DNA of 64,000 nucleotides from assembly GCA_030789695.1 (NCBI GenBank), contig CM061141.1, forward strand, positions 321,410,452-321,474,451, given 5' to 3'. Source of the DNA: Scilla litardierei (taxonomy: Eukaryota > Streptophyta > Magnoliopsida > Asparagales > Asparagaceae). This document shows, piece by piece, positions 45,141 through 56,759 of this stretch (positions are counted from its first letter, which is position 1; each line of letters starts with the position of its first letter). Made by a program: the position numbers and the translations under genes. The notes beneath the pieces are model-generated. The model ran no database searches. It had not been told where the DNA came from and worked only from the letters and a program-made list of their open reading frames with translations.

Positions 45141-45922
45141 CTCATCGATGAAAATCATATTCGATTCATCCATCTCGCATGGATTAACCAAGTATTTGAA
45201 CTCAGAGCAAGTGGCGAAGTCAACTCGCATCATGCTGATGACAGGCACTATGCAAACCTGACATTTTTTTGCGCTGTAAAATGCTAGCCTATTTATCATG
45301 TTGTAAAGATAATCCCATATGAAGCATTTTTAGGACAGAACACAACTTTAAGAAATAAATTAGATTGAATCGGCTTTTTTGGTGCACAACAATGAAATGT
45401 ATGTTCATCTCCTTCAATATAACAGAGTGACCACGAGTCACATGGTGCTGTTTTGGATCCATCCATGCTATCGTGGTCTGAAAGCCATCTCAACCGATCA
45501 CGGTGCACTGCCAGCCTGAACCATGTCTCCATAGAACCTGCACATAATCAACAGCAATTGGCAGCTTGTAATACATTATGGTGTAAATTAACAAAACATC
45601 CCAAATCTGTAAACAGCACACGCTAAAAAGATTCCAACAAACAATATATGATCAGAATAAAAAGAACACACAATAAACTCTAAATGACATTTCATCAAAC
45701 ACCTAACAGATCTACAAATACTACAAAACTTTAAATGACACTTCATCAAGCAATAAAATTCTGTTGCTCATGGGTCTCTTCTAACCAAATGACAATCGAT
45801 GTTAAGCAAAACATAAACGGATCGAAGATAAACTTTGAAATAACAAACGATCAAAGAAAGCGATCGAGAAGGGATTGATTCACCTTGCGCTCGAGGTGTT
45901 CCTCGGGGATGAGCGATATCAT
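45141..45922 (-). pseudogene. Truncated three-exon gene fragment, weakly B3-like
   Basis: Three exon-like blocks on the minus strand have good splice sites: 45922-45884 (ATG, MISLIPEEHLERK, donor GTGAAT), 45537 to about 45300 (acceptor GTGCAG; GFQTTIAWMDPKQHHV and SVILKE in one frame, GDEHTFHCC in another, with a TGA in the entry frame), and 45257-45141 (acceptor GTCAG; 39 open codons VCIVPVISMMRVDFATCSEF..., donor GTATGA). The pattern ILKE-GDEHTFH resembles the LKEGD.C.F end of plant B3 DNA-binding domains, but the match is weak. One stop and a frame slip in exon 2 suggest a pseudogene. The gene would continue left, where transposon sequence begins at 44932. Confidence 0.3.
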
Positions 45923-46391
45923 CTGAGAGATGAAAAGAAAACGGGGGAAATAATTTTGGGATGAATTGAGGGATTAAAACAGAACGGGGGAAATAATTTT
46001 GGGATGAGAGGGATTAAAGGAGAACATGGAAATTTTTGGGATGTGGGGAAATTTTTGGGATGAAACTCCTTGGCGGCAAACAAAATGTAATGTGATTTAT
46101 TATCCACACGTACCTAATTAATGGATACATATCATTTATTTACAAGTTTGCCCTTACAAACTGGAAATGTACAGGGTAAATCATTATTTTTGTTAATTTT
46201 AATTCAGTTAATTAAAAATAGCAAAGCACCAACAGAATAACCGTTGATGCTCAAACAAAATAGCACCAATAGTTGACAGAACTGTTTGTGCTGCACAGTA
46301 GTAGTGTGAGTAGACCATAATTTTTATATTTGAAAAAATTATTCATAAGCATGTTCACCACCTCTCTAGCCGCAGATCATGATCCAACAAC

Positions 46392-46403
46392 TGGTATCAG
46401 AGC
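46392..46403 (+). other. Primer-binding site of Sirevirus relic
   Basis: TGGTATCAGAGC is an exact plant copia site (initiator Met tRNA), 32 bases upstream of the gag ATG at 46431. The LTR it belongs to would end at about 46389 (...GATCCAACA). Its upstream part was not delimited. Confidence 0.8.
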
Positions 46404-46430
46404 AGATTAGAGCATCTAGTCTAGAAATTA

Positions 46431-48290
46431 TGGATCTCTTTAATTCCGCTTTCGCTGAAGGTATGTCCACTGTTAGACCCCCAAAATTCAATGACGCAGA
46501 ATTTGCATAGTGGAAAGCTAGGATGAAAATATATCTTGTGTCATTGTAGAAAAAGTGTTTACACCTCCTATGATTAAAATAGAAAATACTGAAATTACTG
46601 AGCATAAAGATAAATGGGATAACAACGATAAAGAATTGTGTTATTTAAATGGTAAGGCTATGAATGCTATCATTTGTGCTTTAGATAAAACTGTATTTAA
46701 TCATGGTTCCCAATGTTTGACTGTGCATGAAATTTGGCATACGTTGGAGGTGACACGTGAGGAAACTTCACAGGTTAAGGAGTCCAGATTGGCCCTTCTA
46801 TGCACAAAGTATGAAAGTTTCTACATGCGACCCAGAGAGTCTATCAAGGAGATGTATGCAAGATTTACAGACATCGTGTACAATTCTAAGTCACTTGGAA
46901 AGCTATACTCAAACTTGGAGCAAGTTAGAAAAATTCTGAGAGCGTTGCCTAGTACCTTTCATCCTAAAGTTACTGCAATCCAGGAGGCCAAAACTCTTTC
47001 AAAATTAAGCTTGGAAGAATTGATTGGAAATTTGATGTCACATGAGCTTTAACTGAAGACAATGGAATCGAGAGAGAAGGAAGAAAAATCTGAGGCTAAG
47101 AACTCCAAGACTTTAGCTTTTATAGCCAATGAAGAACATGAAGATGGGCTTGAAGAGGAGCAAGCATTGATGGTTTAGAGGATTTAGAAGATACATTAAG
47201 ACTCCACAGGGAAAAGCTGAAATGGCCAAAAGGTTCAATCGCTTCAATAAATATAATCCTACAAATTATTCTTCTAAATAGGGTTTTGCTAATTCAGTAG
47301 TGCAGTGCTTTTATTGCAGGAAACAAGGACATTTCATGAAAAATTGCCCATTGATGAAAAGCAAATATGTGGAGAAGAAGAGAAAATCACTTGTGACAAC
47401 ATGGGATGAAGATAGCGAGGACGAACCACAAGATGAGACTGCCCACTCTTCCCTATGTTTGATGGGAGATTTTGATGACGAGGATGAACCTGAGGTACAA
47501 GAATACTCTATACTTGAGCTTAATTATAAATATTTGTGAGAATATGCATGCTGAAATTGACAGTTTAGAATCCATCGTTGAGTCTCTTAGAGAAATAAAC
47601 TTTAAATTACAACATATGAAAACTATCGCATGTCTCTAGACGATGCTAAATTGAAAACTAAAAATGATACAGTTAAGGCTACGCTTGCCAAGAGTAAAAA
47701 GGAACTACCTATTGTGCATGAGACCTTTTAAGCGTAATATATGCCCTAAGTTAGAGACAGAAAACAAAGCATGTAAAGAAAAAATGATTAAGTCATAGAT
47801 GGAAAATAAAGAGCTTAAAGGAAAAATTATTGATCTAGAAAAGAAAGCTGAAAATTTGAAAAAGAATGAAAAGGAAAATAAAAAGGCTTTCATTAGTAAG
47901 TGTACTTTGCTTGTGAACGAAAATCTTTATTTGAAATCCAAAGTTTTAGACCTAGAGTTGACCATAAAAAAATTTGGAGTTGGAAAAAATCACTAGACAT
48001 AATTCTTGGAAATCAATTGCATGGCAACAATAGGCTAGGACTTAGATTTGGATTGAAGCTTAAAAATAAGAAAGTTCACAATGAGATTATGAAAGTTAGA
48101 AATATTCATGCGAAGTGCTTTACTTGTGGATGTGTTGGTCATACTTCTCATCACTACTTATATAGGAACAAAAATATAAAGTTTAAACAAATATTGGTTC
48201 CTAAAAGTACGATAACTAACATTAGTAGACTTCGTTGGATTCTAAGGTCACACATAACATCTTCCATGTAGGTAAGATGGAGGGACAAGG
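46431..48290 (+). pseudogene. Sirevirus gag relic (second family)
   Basis: The ATG at 46431 opens MDLFNSAFAEGMSTVRPPKF, then a stop in place of a Trp-region codon. An open frame at 46555-47052 covers most of the capsid region (NGKAMNAIICALD, VHEIWHTLEVTREETSQVKESR, MYARFTDIV). Further on are zinc knuckle CFYCRKQGHFMKNC (47300), an acidic stretch, a Lys-rich coiled coil (about 47800-47960), the LDIILGNQLHGNNRLGL motif, and a second zinc-finger-like CFTCGCVGHTSHHY at about 48119. Many stops and shifts; no pol follows. Confidence 0.85.
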
Positions 48291-48814
48291 AACTATAGAT
48301 TTGACGTCGCATATCATTGAAGTTCCTTGGCCAAACGACAATGCGAAGGTATGATTTCTTGGTTGAGCTTATTGCTTACCTTCATGGGATTGTTAATATG
48401 TTTTTTGTGGTTTTTGGTGTGTTTCTTTTTTGTGATAAAAAATTGTGAAAAACATAAAAATTGAAAATAAAAAAATTAGGAAAAAGTGCAAAATCATAAA
48501 AATTGAGCCTAATTGGTATCTTTTTTTGTTAATCAAAATTGCACTTTAAATGATATTCATATTCATGTAAAAATCTTGCATTATTATCATGACTATAATT
48601 GCATGATAAACTTTGTAAATAATCGCGACATGTTTATTTAATTGAATAACTTAATTTCTATATCTACACCTTACACTTTCACGGGATTAATTGTTATTGC
48701 AAATATGGAATTGTTTTCATGAAATATGGGAAAGTGATTGTATGTGGATGAAACAAAAAAATGAAAAATATTTTACTCTACGGGATATGAAGTGTCATGC
48801 TTTGGATTAAAAAC
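48291..48814. other. AT-rich stretch, no gene
   Basis: It probably holds decayed 3' sequence of the gag relic. Nothing else was recognised. Confidence 0.45.
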
Positions 48815-49332
48815 AACCCACTTATTTACAAGTTCACCGCTGAAATTACTCACAGTGCACAACTGGTGCAAAATTTTGAAAATACCACTGGGTGTGCACA
48901 GTGAGTAAAACGGCCGAACGACGTCAGGCAGTGATGCCACTACCTCTTCCGACATCTCCAGCCCCCCTTCCCTTCTTCTGACCTCCACAGCCCACTTCTC
49001 CCTCCTCCGACCTCCCCAGCCCCGCCCCGCATCCAACCTCCCCAACCCCACCTCCCACTCCTCCGACCTCCCCAACCACACTCTCCCTCTTTCCTCGTCC
49101 CCTCCTCTGACCTCCCAGCCCCACCTCCGATCCCCCTCCTCCGACCTCCCAGCCACCCTCCCTCTTCCACTGCCCCCTCCGCTACCCCCCTCCTTCGACA
49201 TCCCCAGCACCACACCCCACACCTCCGACCTCCCCAGTCCCCCACTCCCAAACCCTAGTAAATCGTCGTCGGAGAATGGTGCACACGGGGTAAAATAGGA
49301 TTAATAATGGCAAACTTGTAAATAAGTGGGTT
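48815..49332. repeat. CT-rich minisatellite between 20-bp inverted repeats
   Basis: AACCCACTTATTTACAAGTT (48815-48834) and its exact complement at 49313-49332 enclose a block (about 48935-49255) of degenerate units such as 'ctccgacctccccagcccc'. The unit length varies, roughly 25-40 bases. The minus strand is open for ~150 codons (Gly/Arg/Glu-rich, 48773-49222) only because of the repeat; I do not call a gene. Confidence 0.7.
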
Positions 49333-49423
49333 GTGCACGGGAGTAATGGTAGACTTGTAAATAAGTGGTCGCGCACACAGTAAATGCGGTCATGCGCGCA
49401 TCAATTCCCCTAGAAAACACGTA

Positions 49424-49918
49424 GGGTGTGTTTGGTTTGAAGGAAAATGAAAGAAAAGGAAAGAAAGTTAGAAGGAAAAGTATTTCCATTGTTTGGTTGG
49501 AAAGAAAAAACAAAGGAAAATGAAAATGAAAGAAAACAAAGGAAAATTTTTATTAAAACTTTTCTTTGAGATTTTCCTCTTTTTGACCCAAGGAAAATGA
49601 GGGAAAAGAAATGTAAACTAATTTCTCACACTTTCATGTATTTATATTTTTTTAGCAAACATAATTAGTTGTTGTTTTTAATGAATCCACGAATTATTCT
49701 TAAGTTTGTATCAAAAAATCATGAATAATTCGTGCATTTTTCAAAAAAAAATTCGACTTTCTTCCCATTTTCTATATTTTCCATTCAACTTTCTTTCCAA
49801 TTTTCCTTGGCAACCAAACATGAGAAAGAATCTCATTTCATTTTCCTTTTCTTTCTTTTTCTTTTTCCTTTTCATTTCATTTTTCTTTCTTTCCTTTTCC
49901 CACTAACCAAACACACCC
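49424..49918. mobile_element. MITE with GGGTGTGTTTGGTT ends, 495 bp
   Basis: The ends GGGTGTGTTTGGTT...AACCAAACACACCC are inverted repeats. The left half is purine-rich (GGAAAATGAAAGAAAAGG) and the right half is its pyrimidine-rich complement, with secondary TTTGGTTGG/CAACCAAAC pairs inside. GTA occurs on both sides (49421-49423 and 49919-49921), a possible 3-bp target duplication. No coding capacity. Confidence 0.8.
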
Positions 49919-50246
49919 GTACTCAAATAAGTATGGAATACGTAGCTTCATAGAAACGTAATTTAGGTGGCTTTATCTAGCTTCGATTAATGAGATTTTT
50001 CTAGAGAAACATATTTTATGTATTCTCCCCAAATGCACAAATCCTAGTATAACCATTTTGGGGCATGTTCAAATATCTAGTCAAATTAGGGTCCAACTCA
50101 CACCTTTATCATGTGATCCACAAACAAAAACCAACGAACAGACAACCTCTCAACTTTTTACATCCCACTATCCACCAGCCAACAAGAATCCGATCCATTT
50201 TCCCGCTCCCTTATCCGAAACTCTCTCTTTCTCCCTCTCAAATGTC

Positions 50247-52017
50247 TTAAAACTTGAGTGCCACGTCACTTCCACCATTGCCATTGCCGGCCTGCTCCAT
50301 CACTGCCACCGGAACTAATGCCTTGTCGTCACCCTTCACTTCCTCCGTGCCATCATCCTCTTCTCGCTGCCGCTGCTCCTCGTCGTCTTCCACCTCTCGC
50401 TCCTCCTCCCCCTCCTCGTCGATGCTCTCCGACTGTTCCCCGCTGCCCCGCAGCTCCGAGTCGGGCGAACGCACCCGCCGCGCTTGGTACGGCACCGCCG
50501 TGGCGGCAACAGCACGGTGGATGAGGTGGTGGTGGTGCGCAGGCTGCTGGGAGGCATAGAAGTCGTGCGGGAGCTGGTAATGGGCGGCGGGGCCGCCGTA
50601 GATGGCGGGGCCTGCTGCCGACGTGGCATATTCGGGCGGGACCCAGATGCCGCCGAGGACTACCAGGTGCGGGGCCGCGGCCGCCGGGGGCTGCGGTGGC
50701 TGGAGTGGCCTCCGGGTGTGAAGCCTGTATTTCTGAAAAATAAAAATACAAGTTATGTTAACCTATTTTTTTTTTTGTTGAGGATGAATTAATATGTAGT
50801 AGCTAGGGTTTTTTGAGGGGGAGACCTGGAGGTGGCTTTTCACCTCATCATTGGTGAGTCCATCAACTTTCATTAGCTCTCTGATTTGCTTTGGGGTGGC
50901 AACTGCATGTTTTCATTTCCCACGATTCACAACAATTTGTTATTAATTCTTTCCTAATAATTACAAAAAATAATTGTAGAGCAAAACAGCAACAAAAAAA
51001 AAAACCATATTTTAGCTAATTTAGCCTCTTGACTCCTACATCAAAACTATGAACAATCAAATTATGTTTAACTTGAAATATCTACAGGAATTGTGTTAAC
51101 AAAATATGCGCATGAAATAAGAATTAATTTAGGCGTAAGTATTACCTTGAGATCCTCCTAACATCTGAAGAGCATTAACAAACCGCCGGTGCAAGTCCGG
51201 CGACCAGCACCGCCGCGCTTTCCTATGCGTGCTCTGCGCTCCTCCTCCTCCTCCTCCTCCGGCGGCTGCCGCCTGCCCGTCGACGGAATCTCCCTTCCCT
51301 TGCTGCTCACTCTTACTAGTTACTCCGTTGCTCGTACTCTTAACGTTCCCCATCTCCGGGCACTTCTTGTCATCAACGACCACCTCCTTCTCCGCCGAAG
51401 CGGCCAGAGCTAATTCTGGCAAAACCCGCGAATTCCCTTTAGAGAATGGAAGGAAGGCTCCTCCATTTCTCTGCTTGGTGTCGAGGGCGAGCTTCGTGCT
51501 CGTCTGACGATCGTCGGATTCCTTCATCTTGGATGACGCGACGATATATTCGCTTGCCGGGCTCCAGAGCTGCGCCGAGACCATCCAGCTGGCCTTATGA
51601 TCGCTGGAGTTGGCGGGCGCCGGCGAACCCTGATCGTCTGCAGCGCTGTGTTTGATGCACATGTTGCTGAGAGGGATGAACTCCTCGAGCACCGGCGGCC
51701 TCGGCCCTTGGTTGCTCTGGTATGTGTCTAGCTGCCTCCTATAGGTCTCCATGGCTGCAAGAAAAAAACTGAAATCAGTTAGTCTTTTGTTGCATTTTAT
51801 GTGCATATGGATGAATTTCTATGTATATACCATTGTTGAGGAGTTGCAAGCAAAGGGGGAGCTCGCGCTTGAAGGCTTCGATCTTGTTCCTCTCTTCTTC
51901 AAGCCGAGCGAGGAAGTCTTCGAGCTTCTGGGTCTGTAGGTCGTCTCCGAAGGGCTTGTAGGCGTTGCCGGTGGTGTTGGGCTTGTAGTCTAGGGTTAGC
52001 TCAGACGGCGAGGCCAT
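50247..52017 (-). CDS. EFM: EFM-like GARP/MYB transcription factor (four exons)
   Basis: Exons on the minus strand are 52017-51831, 51754-51146, 50902-50826 and 50732-50247, all with GT-AG introns and matching phase, giving 452 residues. The start [13 protein letters not shown], the coiled-coil [20 protein letters not shown] (residues 31-50) with [18 protein letters not shown], the GARP domain ([19 protein letters not shown] at 240 to KYRLHTRRP at ~300, with [11 protein letters not shown] and EVKSHLQ), [14 protein letters not shown] and a C-terminus ending ALKF all match the EFM/HHO branch as I know it. Members bind DNA in the nucleus and mostly repress. Arabidopsis EFM delays flowering, and the wider HHO/NIGT1 group responds to nitrate and phosphate. 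Oddities: a Gly run before the GARP domain and a long acidic stretch ([15 protein letters not shown]) near the end. The GARP domain is split by the short 77-bp third exon, as is usual. Intact by every check possible here. Confidence 0.95.
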
Positions 52018-52960
52018 TGTTTTAGTGTTTGCACAGGTTCAAGAACTTCAAGTAGCTAGTTTTCAACTAATTCACATGAGAGAACCAGAGGGAAAGGTAT
52101 CAAGGGAGTTGTGAGCACAATGAGGGATCAAGGGAGGGATATCACTTGTGCCTTTTAATTAGTGAGGGCTTGAGGGAAGGGAATAAAGGGGGAGGGGAAA
52201 AGATAAAGCAAAAGAGGAGGGGAGAGCTAGGGTATGGTAACTTCTTGCAAAGATCAAAGGTGCATATGGAGAAAAGAAGAACAAAGAAGCTTTGTAGGGT
52301 TCATGACAAGGGAATCAAGAGTTGATCATGTGCTTATGGCCCTTGTCTTATTTTGTACCCTAACTCGAAAAATTCACCAAACCCCAGGAAGATTTTTTTA
52401 CCTTCACCCTTCCCCTTGTCCCTTTGTATCTTGCTTATTTATTCCACATATTGTTGGGCTTTAAATATGTGCTCAACTCATCAACACTGTTATGATATTG
52501 TCCAATTTGGACCTTCACAAGATCCGCATTGTTTTGTTCTTGGGCTCTCCCTAAAAGACCGCATTTTAATGGAGATTTAATTCCTATATTTTTACCCCTC
52601 AAATCCCCTTGTCTAGCTGATGTGGGAATATGTTTGATATTCCACAAATCTCTACCTCAAACATAGTCTCACAGTCTCCCCTTGACAGATCAACATGATC
52701 AGTTCATCTTACTCATCAAGCCGATCTCATACTCGATTTGAGAGCCCACTTGCCCAATTTAGACTCAAACTTAGCTCATATTACGCTAACGCCCAATCTT
52801 TTCATTATAATTGGCTCATCCGATCCGACTGCATCATGAGTCGCTGGTTCAGCTGTACATTTTATTTTTATACTCTGGTTCAGCTTCAGTATGACTCATG
52901 GAAATGAATGGAAGATTCAAAAACTACTTGCATAGGGTTACGTTTTATTTTTATATAAAC
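52018..52960 (-). promoter_or_regulatory. 5' flank of EFM-like gene
   Basis: It includes the 5' UTR and proximal promoter on the minus strand, with CT-rich sequence near 52140-52210 and an ATTAAAAGG motif at about 52155 that could serve as a TATA element. No other gene. The Helitron boundary lies about 940 bases upstream of the ATG. Confidence 0.4.
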
Positions 52961-53704
52961 CTATATATTAAAACACAACTGTTTTTGAATTCTAGAGCTG
53001 GCTAGGACAAGATACAGAGTGGCTGAGATTTGTTCTTGAAGATTGGAAGGCTGAGATGAGTTTGAGAAAGTTTTGGGGGGAATCAATTTGGTTGGAAAAC
53101 TCAAAATTTTGAAAGTTTTATGGAAATTGTGCACCCCACTTAATATCCAATGGCATTTAAAAGAATCAAGTTTGTGCACAACTCCCCATGATGGGTTTAA
53201 AGTTTAACACGACAATTATAGATTTTAGTGTCTTGACCTATTATGAAGCTTCTGCCCAACAAAGTTAACCATGTTAAATAAGCAGTTTGGGATGGCACGT
53301 TAACTGTGTAAAGCAGGACTCTGATACTCAGGACTCTGATACTATTAACCATAGAAGAGAATTTCACTTTGATAGAATAAGAATTCTAACAGTACCTAGA
53401 AGGATAGTATTGATGCTTGATCATGTACCAAATACACAAGTGTTCCAGCCCCGAAGGCGTCCGCGAAATTTTTTCACGCTAATTTGTTGTTCTGCGCCGA
53501 TGGTGCCCGCGCCTATTTTGTTGTTCTACGCCGAATTTGTTGTTCCGCGCCGAATGTGCCCACGCTGAAAGCGCCTGTGCTGCTACATATTTTTACGCTA
53601 ATTTGTTCTTTTAAATTTTGGCAATGAAAATAATTTTTTGTGTAACAAAGATTTCGCGGGAAAATCTTAAATGAACCATGCCCTAGGGCACGGGTTATGA
53701 GTAG
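52961..53704 (+). mobile_element. Helitron copy 4 (opposite orientation)
   Basis: The plus-strand 5' region is CTATATATTA...TTTTTGAATTCTAGAGCTGGCTAGGACAAG. The interior has 'aatttgttgttctgcgccga' units. The 3' end is GCCCTAGGGC, ACGGGTTATGA and GTAG at 53701-53704 (CTAG in the other copies). The section 53160-53430 is not shared with the other copies, so it may carry inserted sequence. Confidence 0.6.
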
Positions 53705-54385
53705 TATATTTACATATCATAGATATATAAGCCAATTTTGATCCATCCTGAACCTAGCTAGAAGGAAAAAAAAACATATTTTCAAATACATTTGGGTGAT
53801 GTGCAAGAATTAGAAAACTACATGAATGGTCTAGTGTTGACAAAGCTGTTGGAATATAAGATATGTTTCTTAAGGATTAGCCCTCTCATTGTGACCATAC
53901 GATCCCCCCATGATTATTTTAAATGAAAGAAGCAAATTAGAAAGATTAAAAAGCATATACCATACATAATTCAAACAAGATATGCTAAGATTCTCACACA
54001 CACATACTCCCCCATTTGAAAGAGGAAAAGAAAGAGAAAAGAAAAGGGGAACAATGGCAACCTTTCCTTGTTTTCAAAAGGTGAACCTCACCCACAACAC
54101 AAGTTCCTCCTAGATCAGCTTTAATACCACAGGGGCAAGGGATATCTAGTGGAGACCTAAAGAATATTATTGCAGTTTAGGGCCTCTAAGCAAGGAATAT
54201 CTCATTTGTGACCAACACACAAAATCCCATCCCTTCGCTTTAAAGGCCCAAACCACACCCCAAACCTCATCTTAAGCCCCCAAAAAGCATAGAAAGGGAT
54301 CAAAGGATAGGAGAGAGATGGGAATCTCCCTCCTTGCTACTACTACAACTTACAAACTTTAAGGAAGTGGGCTGGAAGGTAACCA

Positions 54386-54507
54386 TATATATATATTCCT
54401 CAAACTTTTAAGGGTTAATTTTACTAGATCTCATTGAGTTTCTTGCTATATATATATTCCTCAAACTTTTAAGGGTTAATTTTACTAGATCTCATTGAGT
54501 TTCTTGC
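54386..54507. repeat. 61-bp exact tandem duplication
   Basis: The segment containing 'cctcaaacttttaagggtta' and 'ctagatctcattgagtttct' occurs twice in direct tandem, with period 61. Confidence 0.9.
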
Positions 54508-54539
54508 CAAGGAGTCTGCAGCGTTTAGAGAGAGGATTT

Positions 54540-54543
<4 letters not shown>

Positions 54544-54591
<48 letters not shown>
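54544..54591. repeat. (GA)24 microsatellite
   Basis: An uninterrupted AG dinucleotide run of ~48 bases. Confidence 0.95.
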
Positions 54592-54595
<4 letters not shown>

Positions 54596-55199
54596 TCGAA
54601 TTCACAGAGGGTGATAACGAGGGGTTGGTTGGTCGCTTTCTTCCAGGATGAGTCTTGAGGTACAAGACTCCAACCCATGCCTTTTCTCTGGATTCTCTCT
54701 CTCTCTCTAAAATTCAACAAAACAACAGCAGCAGCGGCAGCAACGACGAAAACTTTACCATGAGATTCTCCTCGTGTCAGCCTTATTCCCCTTCCTCCCC
54801 CTTTATCCTTGTGCTGAATATCCCTTTTGTCTGGCGCGCGCTGGGAAAATATTCCTTCTCATAGCTTTCCTTCTTTTTTTCCTCCCCTCTCTCTTTTTAA
54901 ATTCAGTATTTTAAGAATTTACATATAATTAGTTCTTGGCCATTGGAAGGAGGGAGGGAAGAAAAAGAACGGCTGCAGTTTTCTCTGATGGGTGATGGGA
55001 GAATAAAGAGTGTTCGATGCCCAGTCTCCTTCCTCATTGCATGTGGAATGTGCATGCATGTTATGTGTGGCATACGACTACGTGTTAATAATCCATGAGA
55101 ACTTAATACCCATTATACAACTCGATATACTTATAAAGAATAGAATTTGAATGCTTGATTTTTATTATCTGTATGTGCCAGTTAATTATATATACACAT

Positions 55200-56474
55200 T
55201 TGTTGGGTGTTGTGAAAGAAGAACACAAAACTTGACCCACAAGTCTGGCATAGAAATATACAATTGACTTCACAAGATCAAGACCAACAGTACTTCTAGC
55301 CTAAAAATAAAATACCAGATCCATAATTTTAACCTTATTTCTGCTTGTTTTTCTCTAACATATGTCTCATTGATATGTGTATCCTTAATAATCAAACTCA
55401 CAATTTTAACCGTGCGTCTTTTTAATTTTACCTTGTCTTATCTATGTATCGATATGTGATCCATAGAGATCGAACCATCATTGAGATGAAGAGGAACGGA
55501 TGTGGGGAGTGGAGTACTGAAATCTTTAGCTACATCCATATATAAGTTCTTGTAAGAACATTTTAGATGTATTTGTAATTCAGTACTACGGAGATAATCA
55601 AATGAACATATAACAATAAGAACAAATCCAAGAGAAGACACACAGAACTTGGTAAAACAGTTCGGTGCGCACATCTACATCTGCGGGTCCACGCTCAGAA
55701 AATCAGATTACTCCACTAAAATATAAATGAATACAATCACTAATATCCGATTTCTATTAGGAGGAACATGCTCCCCCTCAATACAAATTGTAGTGGGTGG
55801 TCTCAACCAAACCCATGTAGTAATCTATGCAAGCTCCCCTTGGATGCAACATCCCCTTGCAAAAACTGACTCGAATCAACTCCCTTGATCCCTACCCCAG
55901 GTAGCAGTCAGCCTCCCTCCCGGAGTTTCCAATCAACTTTGTTAAACGCGATAAAACCCTAGAGACAATCCGCACGTCTTTTATATAAGTCCACTCCCTA
56001 CAATCTCGGAGTAGATTTGGAGGGCTGTTCAATAGAATCCCGTGCAGATTGACAATCCGCAAATCAAGGAATCACTTAGGGCAAGTGATCCCGCAATATC
56101 TTCAGCAAATGTCGTAGGCACCATTTTGCAGGCAACATATTGCCAAATATATCTTCGACAGATCTTGCAACAGTATTTGTGGGTTTAACAACTTCATGTT
56201 TCATCTTTAACAGATCTCACACGAAGCAGCATACAACTGAATATCTTTGGGTGTGATGCTATAAGATCTGGAATAATAAATCTTCAAACATCTGAAGTCT
56301 GACTTTCTATCTGTAAAGTCAGAACAGCTTGTTGCAACTCATGTTGCAACATGACATACAACATGAAATAATATCATGACTATTAAAACGATTTTCCATG
56401 TCAAAGATAATTAAGACACACTGAAATACCCAAGTGCCACTAATGACAATACATTCACACCACGTGTGACCTAA
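55200..56474 (-). repeat. Probable 3' LTR of minus-strand Sirevirus-like element
   Basis: On the minus strand a tract CAAAGGGGGAGTT (about 56471-56483) is followed by TGTTAGGTCACACG, a plausible LTR start. The region ahead has leader/LTR-like words ('gcgcacatctacatctgcgggtccacg') but no clear LTR end, so the left boundary is a guess. The ORF at 55438-55674 is not convincing. Confidence 0.35.
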
Positions 56475-56759
56475 CAAACTCCCCCTTTGGCATTTAGTGG
56501 TACAATCATCATAAGACTAGTCATGAAGAAAAAGAAACAAAAATACTAAAAGCAAGTCCATTTTCAAATCTGTCTGTGAGAACCAACAACACTGAATCCC
56601 ACATCACAACACATCATGATAGCAGTATTAACAAGAAAGGTTACTTACAGAACCAGACAATTTGAAACTCCAGAGAACTTCAACACAACCAAATAATCAG
56701 CCACCAAACAAGATAACATCACCAACCAGATTCTCCCCCTTTGTGCTACCAAATCCAAA

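Larger units (their letters stand above)
53705..55199. other. Intergenic, short repeats only
   Basis: No gene recognised. It holds a two-copy 61-bp tandem repeat and a (GA)n tract, listed separately, and a short CT tract near 54697-54709. Confidence 0.5.

Noticed and set aside
48773..49251. Gly/Arg/Glu-rich ORFs on the minus strand
   Set aside because: They are products of the CT-rich minisatellite; several frames are open at once, and none shows a domain.
50254..50792. Plus-strand ORFs opposite the EFM-like last exon
   Set aside because: Shadow frames of a GC-rich real exon with verified splice phase on the minus strand.
51189..51655. Plus-strand ORFs opposite EFM-like exon 2
   Set aside because: Shadows of the minus-strand coding exon.
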